49,709 nt of DNA. It comes from an uncultured Anaerostipes sp. (lineage in GTDB: Bacteria > Bacillota > Clostridia > Lachnospirales > Lachnospiraceae). The stretch spans positions 1-49,709 of the forward strand of contig CAAEIR010000182.1 of NCBI GenBank assembly GCA_900756035.1, given 5' to 3'. The notes beneath the pieces are model-generated. The model did no database searches. It worked only from the letters and a program-made list of their open reading frames with translations, and was not told the origin of the DNA. Position numbers and translations under genes: made by a program. Below are positions 8,083 to 16,299 of the stretch, piece after piece; the stretch's first letter is position 1, and each line of letters begins with the position of its first letter.

Positions 8083-8760
8083 ATGATGAAAAAAACAATC
8101 GCTATTTTACTTTCTTTGGTTATGATTTTGGGACTTGCAGCTTGTGGAAACTCTGCAAGCCAGACAGAGCAGCCGTCTACAGAAGATACTTCTGTGGAAA
8201 GCAAAGCTGATACTGAATCTGCGGAAAACGGTACAGATATGGAGAATACGGACAATCAGGATGTACAGAATCATAAAGCTTTGGTTGCCTACTTTTCTGC
8301 AACGGGGACTACAAAGGGCGTGGCAGAGCATATCGCAAACGGTCTGAATGCGGATATTTATGAGATTGTTCCGGAAGAACCTTACACCGATGCAGATCTT
8401 GACTACAATGATAATAACAGCCGCACTACCATTGAGATGAATGATCCGGATGCCCGTCCTGCTATCTCCGGCAGTGTGGAGAATATGGAACAATATGATA
8501 TTGTATTCATCGGATACCCTATCTGGTGGGGAGAAGCACCGAGAATTGTCAGCACTTTCGTGGAGAGCTATGACTTTTCCGGTAAAACCATTGTACCTTT
8601 CTGTACATCCGGAGGAAGTGGTATGGGCTCCAGTGCAGCCAACCTGGAACAGCTTACAACCGGAGCACAGTGGCTTTCTGGTGAACGCCTAAGCGGAAGT
8701 GATTCCCAAGATGAAGTGATGGAATGGGTAAACGGTCTTGGCTTGAATTTTGAAGAATAA
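8083..8760 (+). CDS. flavodoxin-like lipoprotein
   Basis: A 225-residue predicted lipoprotein. The lipobox is LAAC after a hydrophobic signal, and an acidic Ser/Thr linker runs to about residue 62. The flavodoxin domain has a clear FMN phosphate loop (YFSATGTTKG), FIGYPIWWGEAP and PFCTSGGSGMGSS. It belongs to the same flavodoxin_4-like group as the cytosolic protein at 10915-11391, with which it shares the IEMNDP/VEMNDP region. GGAGG at 8073-8077 serves ATG 8083 or 8086. An extracytoplasmic flavodoxin anchored next to a membrane cytochrome-like protein suggests surface electron transfer or reduction of external quinone-like compounds; this is inference. Confidence 0.9.
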   Translation: MMKKTIAILLSLVMILGLAACGNSASQTEQPSTEDTSVESKADTESAENGTDMENTDNQDVQNHKALVAYFSATGTTKGVAEHIANGLNADIYEIVPEEPYTDADLDYNDNNSRTTIEMNDPDARPAISGSVENMEQYDIVFIGYPIWWGEAPRIVSTFVESYDFSGKTIVPFCTSGGSGMGSSAANLEQLTTGAQWLSGERLSGSDSQDEVMEWVNGLGLNFEE

Positions 8761-8801
8761 CCAGAATATCAGATATGGACACAGGAAGGAGGAGATGCTA
8801 T

Positions 8802-9494
8802 TTGAAGGCAAAAATGAAAATTAAAATGGGAATTGACTTCCTGATGACAGCGCTGTTACTTTGTCTGATGGCTTATCAAGTCACCGGACAGAAGCTTCAT
8901 GAGTGGTTTGGAACAGGGATGCTTGTACTGTTTTTGCTACATAACATTCTGAACATCCGGTGGTATGGTAGCCTGTTCAAAGGGAAATATACCCTGCTGC
9001 GGACAATGCAGACACTCATCAATATCAGTGTCCTTATCTCTATGCTATGTTTGGGGTTCAGTGGAATTGTGTTGTCCCGTCACATTTTTGCGAGATTACC
9101 CATTCAAGGACCGATGGCAACAGCGAGAACCATGCACCTGGCGGCATCTTATTGGGGATTTGTGCTGATGAGTATTCATTTAGGATTTCATTGGAGCATG
9201 GTTCTTGGACTGTTCCGCAGACTTTGTAACAGAAAGAAAACCCCTGCTGCATTTGTATGGCTGATGTGTTTTATAGCAATTTTTATTGCGGGGTATGGAG
9301 CGTACTGTTTCCATAAGGAAAACATTCTCTCCTATATGTTCCTTAAACAGGAGTTTGTGTTTTTTGATTTTGAACAGAGTGCAGTTTCTGTATTTGCAGG
9401 GTATATCACCATGATGGGACTATGGGTCTTTATCGGCTTTTACATAGTGAAAGGACTCAGAAAGATAACCTCACAGAGCAGGAGAAAAGAATAA
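8802..9494 (+). CDS. DUF4405-like four-helix membrane protein, possible b-type cytochrome
   Basis: About 230 residues with four or five hydrophobic segments. Histidines lie at membrane edges (LHEWFG, LLHNIL, RTMHLAAS, MSIHLGFHW), a pattern like DUF4405/cytochrome-b-like proteins that may bind heme. I prefer TTG 8802 as start because AGGAAGGAGG (8783-8792) is 9 bases upstream. ATG 8814 is an alternative, and ATG 8775 would put that RBS inside the gene. It lies between flavodoxin lipoproteins and a MATE exporter, so it could pass electrons across the membrane to the exported flavodoxins. Heme binding is inferred from histidine placement only. Confidence 0.75.
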   Translation: MKAKMKIKMGIDFLMTALLLCLMAYQVTGQKLHEWFGTGMLVLFLLHNILNIRWYGSLFKGKYTLLRTMQTLINISVLISMLCLGFSGIVLSRHIFARLPIQGPMATARTMHLAASYWGFVLMSIHLGFHWSMVLGLFRRLCNRKKTPAAFVWLMCFIAIFIAGYGAYCFHKENILSYMFLKQEFVFFDFEQSAVSVFAGYITMMGLWVFIGFYIVKGLRKITSQSRRKE

Positions 9495-9522
9495 ATTGTA
9501 AAATCTTAGTGGAGGAAAAGGC

Positions 9523-10866
9523 ATGAATCAGCAAACAACTCTGTTTTCAAACGAGAAGTTGATGGCTATGATTATTCCCCTGTTTTTAGAGCAGCTGTTG
9601 ATAATGCTTGTAGGGATGGCGGACACACTGGTGGTCAGCTACGCAGGAGAAGCGGCAGTATCCGGTGTTTCACTGGTAAATCAGTTCAATACTATTTTTA
9701 TTTATCTGTTTACAGCATTGGCATCTGGAGGGGCGGTTGTGATCAGCCAGTATATTGGTAGAAAGAAAAATGATGACGCTGGAGAATCCGCCAGCCAGCT
9801 TCTATCATTCTCTACGATTTTTTCCATACTGATTGCAGTGATAGTTCTGATTGGAAATGAAGGGATGCTTCGTCTGATGTTCGGTAAAGTGGAAGATTCT
9901 GTGATGCACTCTTGTATTACATACCTTAGGATTTCTGCATATTCCTATCCGGCATTGGCAGTTTACAATGCTGGCGCTGCCCTTTTTCGCAGTATTGGAA
10001 AAACCAGTGTGACCATGTATTTGTCGGTAATTTCCAATATCATCAATGTTATTGGAAATCTCATTGGTGTATTTGTTTTGCGTGCAGGTGTTGCAGGTGT
10101 TGCATACCCTTCACTGATCGCTCGGACATTTTCAGCCGTGATGATTACAGTACTTTGTTTTCAGAGAAAAAATGAAGTGTTCTATCGCTGCAAGTGGATT
10201 TTTCGGTGGAATGTGGATTTCATGAAACAAATTCTAAAAATTGCTATTCCAAATGGGATGGAAAACGGTGTGTTCCAGTTAGTTAAAGTAGCATTAAGCG
10301 GTATCGTTGCACTTTTTGGAACATATCAGATTGCTGCAAATGGTGTTGCACAAAGTATCTGGTCGTTGGCTGCGCTGGCGGGAGTCGCTATGGATCCCGT
10401 ATTTATAACGGTCATTGGACAGTGTATGGGAAATGGGGATGCAGATGCTGCGGAGCATTATTTTAAGAGATTGACAAGAATCACATTGCTGATTTCATCG
10501 GCATGGAATCTTTTAATTTTTCTTCTGATTCCATTCTTTATGAAATTTTATGCTTTGCAGCCGGAGACCAAACGGCTTGTAATCTGGCTGGTTTTAATCC
10601 ATAACGTGTTTAATGCAGCAGCATATCCCTTTTCCGGTGCGCTTAGTAATGGGCTGCGTGCAGCGGGTGATGTGAAATTTACCATGTATGTTTCGGTTAT
10701 ATCTACAATAGCAGTGCGTCTGCTTTTATCATGGCTCTTGGGAATTGTTTTGAAAATGGGCGTGATCGGGATTGCTATTGCAATGGTTTGTGACTGGAGC
10801 ATTCGGGCGGTCATTTTCTTCTGGAGGCAGAAGTCAGGGAAATGGAAAACATTTCAGGTGATATAG
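9523..10866 (+). CDS. MATE-family efflux transporter
   Basis: A 447-residue protein with about twelve hydrophobic segments. It has MATE hallmarks: PLFLEQLLIMLVGMADTLVVS at the start, then ISQYIGRK, and a second half repeating the pattern (AIPNGMENGVFQ, GQCMGNGD). MATE proteins export cationic drugs, flavins or organic molecules using Na+ or H+ gradients. GTGGAGG-type RBS precedes ATG 9523. Within this operon it may export the toxic substrate or a redox shuttle such as a flavin. The substrate cannot be read from sequence. Confidence 0.93.
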   Translation: MNQQTTLFSNEKLMAMIIPLFLEQLLIMLVGMADTLVVSYAGEAAVSGVSLVNQFNTIFIYLFTALASGGAVVISQYIGRKKNDDAGESASQLLSFSTIFSILIAVIVLIGNEGMLRLMFGKVEDSVMHSCITYLRISAYSYPALAVYNAGAALFRSIGKTSVTMYLSVISNIINVIGNLIGVFVLRAGVAGVAYPSLIARTFSAVMITVLCFQRKNEVFYRCKWIFRWNVDFMKQILKIAIPNGMENGVFQLVKVALSGIVALFGTYQIAANGVAQSIWSLAALAGVAMDPVFITVIGQCMGNGDADAAEHYFKRLTRITLLISSAWNLLIFLLIPFFMKFYALQPETKRLVIWLVLIHNVFNAAAYPFSGALSNGLRAAGDVKFTMYVSVISTIAVRLLLSWLLGIVLKMGVIGIAIAMVCDWSIRAVIFFWRQKSGKWKTFQVI

Positions 10867-10914
10867 ATTCATTTATAATAAGTTATTCATACATAATTTA
10901 CGGAGGTAATTACT

Positions 10915-11391
10915 ATGAGCAAGAAAATTTTGGTAGCCTATTTTTCAGCAAGCGGCGTGACTGCAAAGGCAGCGTGGAAACTTTCGGAAGCGGCAGGCGC
11001 AGACCTGTATGAGATTAAGCCAAAGGTACCGTACAGCAGTGCCGATTTGAACTGGACAAATAAAAAAAGCCGCAGCAGTGTGGAGATGAACGATCCGATA
11101 TTCCGTCCTGAAATTGCCGGGAAGCTGGAAGGTATGGATCAGTATGATCTGGTGTTTGTCGGATTCCCTATCTGGTGGTATGTTGCCCCAACGATTATTA
11201 ATACTTTTTTGGAGAGTTATGATTTCTCAGGTAAAACCATCGTTCCTTTTGCTACTTCTGGCGGCAGCGGCATGGGAAACACAAATGAAAAACTTGCACC
11301 GAGCTGTCCAGGCGCTATCCTGATGAAAGGAAAAATGCTGAATGGCTTGTTGTCTCAGGAAGAATTGAAAGCATGGGTAAAAAGTCTGTGA
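10915..11391 (+). CDS. cytosolic flavodoxin
   Basis: A 158-residue, single-domain flavodoxin without signal peptide. The phosphate loop is YFSASGVTAKAA, followed by VEMNDP, FVGFPIWWYVAP and PFATSGGSGMG, all aligned with the exported paralogue at 8083-8760. It would carry electrons in the cytoplasm, perhaps for the aldo/keto reductase or other enzymes of the run. GGAGG lies upstream of ATG 10915. Its last 19 bases overlap the next gene, so translation is likely coupled. Confidence 0.92.
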   Translation: MSKKILVAYFSASGVTAKAAWKLSEAAGADLYEIKPKVPYSSADLNWTNKKSRSSVEMNDPIFRPEIAGKLEGMDQYDLVFVGFPIWWYVAPTIINTFLESYDFSGKTIVPFATSGGSGMGNTNEKLAPSCPGAILMKGKMLNGLLSQEELKAWVKSL

Positions 11392-12092
11392 GAAGGTGGA
11401 ATGTCGGATTTTTGCTGCTTCTCATGATGTGTTTCTTTGCCGCTTGTGGTTCGCAAAAATCCAGCGATCTTTCAATGTCGGAAACAAACTCTACAGAAAA
11501 TGCGACAGAATCAAAATCTGTTGACAACATAGATGGACAGCAGATTTCGGAAGAAAACAGAATACTGATTGCTTATTTTACATGGTCAGAAAATGTTGCA
11601 GACACTTCAGGAGTTGATGCCACTGCATCAGCCAGTGTACAGCCTCCGGGAAATGTTGCACAGATGGCAGCATGGATTCAGCAGGAAGTTGGAGGAGAAC
11701 TGTTTTCAATCAAGGTGGAAGAACCATATCCGGCAGATTATGATGCTTGTCTTGAACGGGCGGCGGATGAAAAAGCGGAAAATGCAAGACCAAAGCTGAC
11801 GGAAAAGGTTTCTGATATTTCAGAGTACGATACGGTGTTTTTAGGCTACCCAAACTGGTGGTACAGCGCACCGATGGCTGTTTTTTCTTTCCTGGAAGAA
11901 AATGATCTTAGAGGAAAGAAGGTTGTGCTGTTCTGCTCCCATGGAACAGGAGGACTTGCGTCAAGCGTGAAAGATATTTCTGACGTACTTTCAAATAGTC
12001 AGATTGAAAGTAATGTGCTGGGTGTGTACCGTGATGATATATCACAGTCGCAGAAAACAATACAAAATTGGTTGAATGAAATCGGCTATTAA
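11373..12092 (+). CDS. flavodoxin-like lipoprotein
   Basis: A 239-residue predicted lipoprotein: basic start (MGKKSVRRW), hydrophobic core, lipobox FAAC, Ser/Thr/Glu linker, then a flavodoxin-fold domain from about residue 64 (ILIAYFTWSENV). The phosphate-loop region is expanded with GVDATASASV, matching the insertion in the protein at 6952-8067. Further motifs are FLGYPNWWYSAP and FCSHGTGGLASS. The start overlaps the preceding flavodoxin gene and has only a weak RBS, consistent with translational coupling. It is the third predicted extracytoplasmic flavodoxin in the operon. Confidence 0.88.
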   Translation: MGKKSVRRWNVGFLLLLMMCFFAACGSQKSSDLSMSETNSTENATESKSVDNIDGQQISEENRILIAYFTWSENVADTSGVDATASASVQPPGNVAQMAAWIQQEVGGELFSIKVEEPYPADYDACLERAADEKAENARPKLTEKVSDISEYDTVFLGYPNWWYSAPMAVFSFLEENDLRGKKVVLFCSHGTGGLASSVKDISDVLSNSQIESNVLGVYRDDISQSQKTIQNWLNEIGY

Positions 12093-12107
12093 AAGGAGAA
12101 ACTATTT

Positions 12108-13226
12108 ATGCAATACCGAAAACTGCCGAGGGGAACGGAACAGATCAGCGTTCTTGGAATCGGTACCAGTTCCATTCAGGCATCAAGTGAAAAAGAAATC
12201 GAAAAAATAATAACTGTCGCTATGGAAAATGGAATTAACTATTTTGATATGGCTTCGTCGGAAGCAAAACCCTTTGCCGCCTATGGGCGGGCTATAAAAG
12301 GGATGCGGGATAAGGCATATTTCCAGATTCATTTTGGAGCAAATTATGAAACAGGAATGTATGGCTGGACAACGAACCTGGATACCATCAAACGTTCTAT
12401 TGACTGGCAACTAAAAGCGCTGCAAACCGATTATATTGACTTTGGCTTCCTTCACTGCATTGATGAATCAGTGGATCTGCATGAAGTGGATAGAAGTGGA
12501 ATCATTCACTATATGGAAGAACTGAAAAAGGCTGGCGTGATTAAGCACATCGGTCTTTCTTCCCATACGCCGCTGCTTGTGAACGAAGTGCTTGATATGG
12601 GGATTTTGGATATGCTGATGTTTAGTATCAATCCTGCTTATGACTATGCGGGCGGCACCGAACCAAATTATGCGAAAGACAGTTATGCAGTTGGCAGTGT
12701 GGCAGAAAGAATGAATCTGTATCGCCGCTGCGAAGCAGAGGGGGTAGGGATTTCCGTGATGAAGGCATTTAGCGGAGGGCAGCTGTTAAAAGCGGAAACC
12801 TCGCCGTTTGGGAAAGCGCTGACGGAGTATCAGTGTATTCAGTATGCTTTGGATAAACCGGGTGTTCTGACTGTGCTTCCTGGTGTTCGTAATATGGATG
12901 ATCTTAAGAGGATTCTTGGATTCTTAGATGCCGCACCGGAAGAAAGAGATTATTCAGTCATTGGCTCTTTTGCACCACAGGATGCATCGGGGAAATGTGT
13001 CTATTGCAATCATTGTCAGCCTTGTCCTATGGGGCTGGATGTGGGGCTGATCAACAAATACTATGATCTTTCCAGAACTGGCGATGTATTGGCAAAAAGT
13101 CATTATGAAAATCTTACAGTCAAGGCTGATGCCTGTGTTGGATGCGGGCATTGTAACAAACGCTGCCCGTTCCATGTGGATCAGGTTGCAAGGATGCAAG
13201 AGATTTTAGACTATTTTAATTCTTGA
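12108..13226 (+). CDS. aldo/keto reductase with C-terminal 4Fe-4S ferredoxin domain
   Basis: A 372-residue protein with an AKR TIM-barrel over about residues 1-280 and a bacterial-type ferredoxin tail. Two cysteine clusters are visible: CVYCNHCQPCP (about residue 300) and CVGCGHCNKRCP (about 345), enough for two 4Fe-4S clusters. Barrel motifs include YFDMASSE and IDFGFLHCID. The position that carries the catalytic lysine in classical AKRs reads like QIHFG, as in the ferredoxin-tailed subgroup, so it may not be a simple NADPH carbonyl reductase. It probably exchanges electrons with the flavodoxins. AAGGAG precedes ATG 12108. Confidence 0.9.
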   Translation: MQYRKLPRGTEQISVLGIGTSSIQASSEKEIEKIITVAMENGINYFDMASSEAKPFAAYGRAIKGMRDKAYFQIHFGANYETGMYGWTTNLDTIKRSIDWQLKALQTDYIDFGFLHCIDESVDLHEVDRSGIIHYMEELKKAGVIKHIGLSSHTPLLVNEVLDMGILDMLMFSINPAYDYAGGTEPNYAKDSYAVGSVAERMNLYRRCEAEGVGISVMKAFSGGQLLKAETSPFGKALTEYQCIQYALDKPGVLTVLPGVRNMDDLKRILGFLDAAPEERDYSVIGSFAPQDASGKCVYCNHCQPCPMGLDVGLINKYYDLSRTGDVLAKSHYENLTVKADACVGCGHCNKRCPFHVDQVARMQEILDYFNS

Positions 13227-13240
13227 AGGGAGAATCAATC

Positions 13241-13645
13241 ATGACAGAAAAAGATTTTAAACAGATCTTCCCATTGGGTGAGAAAAATGATGCGTATGCA
13301 CAATATTTTGTTGGACAGAGTTACCTGTCCATGCTGACAACGGAAAGAGTTGGAATTGCAAATGTAACTTTTGAGCCAGGATGCCGGAATAACTGGCATA
13401 TTCATCACAAAGGCGGACAGATTTTGCTCTGTACTGCCGGACGTGGATATTATCAGGAGTGGGGAAAAACGGCTCAGGAGATGAAACCCGGTGATATTAT
13501 TAATATCCCGCCGGAAGTGAAGCATTGGCATGGAGCTGCTCCTGATAGCTGGTTTTCTCATTTGGCGGTGGAGGTCCCGGCAGAAGGAAGTTCTAATGAA
13601 TGGTTGGAACCGGTGAAGGAAGAAGAATACAGTAAGCTAAAATAA
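13241..13645 (+). CDS. cupin-domain protein
   Basis: About 134 residues with a single beta-barrel cupin. Metal-binding residues are visible in motif 1 (NNWHIHHKGGQILLC, about residues 52-66) and motif 2 (PPEVKHWHGAAP, about 90-101). ATG 13241 is chosen because AAGGGAG sits 8 bases upstream; the in-frame TTG at 13223 overlaps the previous stop. Small cupins of this kind often accompany carboxymuconolactone-decarboxylase-like proteins and reductases in electrophile-response clusters. The reaction is not known; a dioxygenase or isomerase role on a quinone or aldehyde is possible. Confidence 0.88.
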   Translation: MTEKDFKQIFPLGEKNDAYAQYFVGQSYLSMLTTERVGIANVTFEPGCRNNWHIHHKGGQILLCTAGRGYYQEWGKTAQEMKPGDIINIPPEVKHWHGAAPDSWFSHLAVEVPAEGSSNEWLEPVKEEEYSKLK

Positions 13646-13656
13646 GGAGACAGATT

Positions 13657-13977
13657 ATGAAAAAGGTAACAGCGGGCAGAGATGCCCTGGGTGATTTTGC
13701 ACCAAAATTTGCGGAACTGAATGATGACGTGCTGTTTGGGGAAGTGTGGTCACGAGAAGATAAGCTGCCTGCAAGAGACAGAAGCATTGTTACAGTAACA
13801 GCACTTATGGCAAGCGGTGTTCTGGACAGTTCTCTTGCCTTTCATATAGGAGAAGCAAAAAAGAACGGTGTTACAAAAGAAGAAATGGCAGAAATTTTGA
13901 CACACGCAGCCTTTTATGCAGGCTGGCCGAAGGCCTGGGCGGCGTTTCGGATAGCAAAAGAGATTTATCAGGATTAA
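13657..13977 (+). CDS. carboxymuconolactone decarboxylase family protein
   Basis: A 106-residue all-helical protein with the family core around DRSIVTVTALMASG, FHIGEAKKNGVTKEEMAEIL and FYAGWPKAWAAF. AhpD-type members use a CxxC redox pair. This one has no cysteine at all, so it is a decarboxylase/isomerase-like or non-redox member. It is preceded by AAGGAG and lies 11 bases after the cupin gene, a pairing common in Firmicutes and proteobacterial stress operons. The substrate is unknown. Confidence 0.9.
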   Translation: MKKVTAGRDALGDFAPKFAELNDDVLFGEVWSREDKLPARDRSIVTVTALMASGVLDSSLAFHIGEAKKNGVTKEEMAEILTHAAFYAGWPKAWAAFRIAKEIYQD

Positions 13978-13990
13978 GGAGGCAAAAATC

Positions 13991-15157
13991 ATGTTAGGAA
14001 ATTTTGAGTATTCAAATCCAACGAAGCTTTATTTTGGGGAAGATTCCCTTTGCTCCTTGAACAAGGAACTTCCGAAATACGGAAAAAACGTACAGTTGAT
14101 TTACGGCGGTGGCTCCATCAAGAAAAATGGCATTTATGATCAGGTTATGGAACTGTTAAAATCCAATGGCAAGGTGGTCATTGAGGATGGCGGTGTGATG
14201 CCGAATCCTACCGTGGAGAAACTGCGGGAGGGTGTTCGGATTGCCAGAGAAAATCATGTGGATTTTCTGCTGGCTGTAGGCGGCGGCTCTTGCTGCGACT
14301 ATGCAAAAGCGGTTTCCGTGTCTGTTCACTGTGATGAAGATCCGTGGGAGAAATATTATATTCGCTTTGAGGAGCCGGATTGTGAGATCGTCCCTGTTGG
14401 TTGTGTGCTGACAATGGTGGGAACCGGTAGCGAGATGAACGGTGGTGCAGTGATTACCAACCATGAGCAAAAGCTGAAAATCGGTCATGTATTTGGCGAT
14501 CAGGTGATGCCGAAATTTGCAATCCTGAATCCGAAATTTACTTTTACTCTGCCGAAGCGGCAGATGGTGGCTGGTATCTACGATATTTTCAACCACATCT
14601 GCGAGCAGTATTTCTCCGGCGAGGATGACAATACCAGTGATTATATCAGCGAGGCGTTGATGAAATCGGTAATTCACAGTTCGAGAATTGCCATTCAGAA
14701 TCCAGAGGACTATGAGGCAAGGTCGAATATCATGTGGGCTGCAACCTGGGCGCTGAATACGCTTGTATCCAGAGGAAAAAGTACCGACTGGATGGTTCAT
14801 ATGCTCGGGCAGGCAGTAGGAGCATATACGGATGCAACTCACGGAATGACGCTTTCTGCGGTGTCACTTCCTTACTATCAGTATATTATGCCTTATGGTC
14901 TTAGCAAGTTTTGTCGTTTTGCTGTGAATGTGTGGGAGGTCGATCCTGCCGGAAAATCTGATGAACAGATTGGCATAGAAGGACTTTCCTGTATGGAAGT
15001 TTGGATGAAAGAACTGGGACTTACAATGAATCTCCATGAGTTGGGAGTGTCAGAAGAAATGCTGGATGGCATCACAAATGGAACCATCATCATGGAAGGT
15101 GGATATAAGGTGTTGAATCATGATGAGGTACTGGAGATTTTGAAGAACAGCTTGTAA
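13991..15157 (+). CDS. iron-containing alcohol dehydrogenase (YqhD/BDH-like)
   Basis: A 388-residue protein with an N-terminal nucleotide-binding half (NPTKLYFGED, YGGGS, and the glycine-rich VGGGSCCDYAKA) and a C-terminal helical metal-binding half. Likely metal ligands lie in FNHICEQYFSGED, VHMLGQAVGA and DATHGMTLS. Members of this subgroup reduce aldehydes with NADPH, and E. coli YqhD detoxifies lipid-peroxidation aldehydes and glyoxals. It ends the run of eleven genes and is followed by a terminator. The start ATG has AAGGAGG upstream. Aldehyde detoxification fits the cupin and AKR neighbours; the true substrate is unproven. Confidence 0.92.
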   Translation: MLGNFEYSNPTKLYFGEDSLCSLNKELPKYGKNVQLIYGGGSIKKNGIYDQVMELLKSNGKVVIEDGGVMPNPTVEKLREGVRIARENHVDFLLAVGGGSCCDYAKAVSVSVHCDEDPWEKYYIRFEEPDCEIVPVGCVLTMVGTGSEMNGGAVITNHEQKLKIGHVFGDQVMPKFAILNPKFTFTLPKRQMVAGIYDIFNHICEQYFSGEDDNTSDYISEALMKSVIHSSRIAIQNPEDYEARSNIMWAATWALNTLVSRGKSTDWMVHMLGQAVGAYTDATHGMTLSAVSLPYYQYIMPYGLSKFCRFAVNVWEVDPAGKSDEQIGIEGLSCMEVWMKELGLTMNLHELGVSEEMLDGITNGTIIMEGGYKVLNHDEVLEILKNSL

Positions 15158-15197
15158 GTATTCAAGTAGGAGCTTTTATAACGATAATATAATAGAG

Positions 15198-15249
15198 AAA
15201 GACAAGTGCTGTGAAAGAAATTTTTCTTTGATGGTGCTTGTCTTTTTTT
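15198..15249 (+). terminator. intrinsic terminator of the flavodoxin/oxidoreductase operon
   Basis: AAAGACAAG (15198-15206) pairs with CTTGTCTTT (15237-15245), an inner AAAG/CTTT pairing lies within the loop, and the 3' arm runs into seven Ts. It lies 40 bases after the alcohol dehydrogenase stop. The remaining sequence up to 15425 is AT-rich, with several short AT inverted repeats that could be recombinase sites but are not distinctive. Confidence 0.75.
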
Positions 15250-15425
15250 AATTCATCACTTGACATTGTGGCAAAGACTTGATGAGCCAAGATGAAATCA
15301 CAGTTATGGATGTAATAAAAGTTTATAATGATTATATTTACGCTTTCATAATTTAGCTGTTTGGAGTTTTATGATCTATAAAATTTATAATTTCTTTTAT
15401 AACTTAACTTTTGGGAGGAATTATA

Positions 15426-16058
15426 ATGAAAAAATATGCTTACATTCGTGTTTCAAGTAAAGATCAAAATATTGCAAGGCAAGTAGAGGCGATGAAAAGT
15501 ATTGGGATTTTAGAACAAGACATGTTCGTTGATAAACAATCAGGTAAAGATTTTTATCGTGAACAATATCAATTATTATTAAAACAACTGCAATCAGGTG
15601 ATGAGTTATACATTAAATCAATTGATCGTTTAGGGCGAGATTATGATGAGATACAAGAGCAATGGCGTTATCTGACAAAAAAGATTAATATTGATATTAT
15701 CGTATTAGACTTTCCACTTTTAAATACAAGAAATCAAGTAAACGGAATTACAGGAAAGTTTATTGCAGATTTAGTTTTACAGATACTCTCTTATGTGGCA
15801 CAGGTAGAAAGAGAAAATACTAAACAACGACAAGCAGAAGGTATACGGATCGCTAAAGAAAAAGGAATCAAATTCGGACGACCACCTATACCTATTCCAG
15901 AAAAATTTGAAGAGATCTATAAATTATGGAAAGCTAATAAAATAAGTAAACGCAAGGCAGCAAAGATGTTAAATACAAATCATAATACTTTTTCTAATTG
16001 GATAAAAAGATACGAAAAAAATGCTGAAACTACTAGGTTTTCGTGCAATAAAAAGTAG
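15426..16058 (+). CDS. small serine recombinase (resolvase/invertase family)
   Basis: About 210 residues. The catalytic domain starts YAYIRVSSKDQN with the predicted nucleophile in the VSS motif, then SGKDFYREQY, SIDRLGRDYDEI and VERENTKQRQAEGI. A C-terminal helix-turn-helix of the Hin type is seen (SKRKAAKMLNTNHNTFSNWI). This is full length for the resolvase/invertase class. GGAGG (15414-15418) is 7 bases before ATG 15426. Codon use is far more AT-rich than in the upstream operon, as in the two following surface-protein genes, which suggests they arrived together. It may act on sites within this island or be a plasmid or transposon relic. Confidence 0.9.
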   Translation: MKKYAYIRVSSKDQNIARQVEAMKSIGILEQDMFVDKQSGKDFYREQYQLLLKQLQSGDELYIKSIDRLGRDYDEIQEQWRYLTKKINIDIIVLDFPLLNTRNQVNGITGKFIADLVLQILSYVAQVERENTKQRQAEGIRIAKEKGIKFGRPPIPIPEKFEEIYKLWKANKISKRKAAKMLNTNHNTFSNWIKRYEKNAETTRFSCNKK

Positions 16059-16299
16059 ACAATTATTACCAGCTGTGTTAAAATCATAGATTGAGATAAT
16101 ATGAAATGTTTTTGCGATTTTACCGCTGCAAATATAAAGAAATAATAGATATTTACATAAATTCCATTTGAAAACAACTTCAATTCTAACGGAATAAAAA
16201 ATCTATTTTCTGTGGCAATAAAAGTCTGCTTTTCTTACCATTTCATTTATCTCCTAAAATATATTTTGGTTCAAGAATATAAATAAGGAGGTAATGAGA

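Noticed and set aside
15250..15425. res or inversion sites for the small serine recombinase
   Set aside because: Several AT-only inverted repeats exist, but none is paired with a matching copy elsewhere in the island, and they are expected by chance in such AT-rich DNA.
16168..16198. Sigma-A promoter (TTGAAA ... AATAAA) before surface protein A
   Set aside because: Spacing is about 19 bases and the -10 is poor; it is not distinguishable from background in AT-rich sequence.
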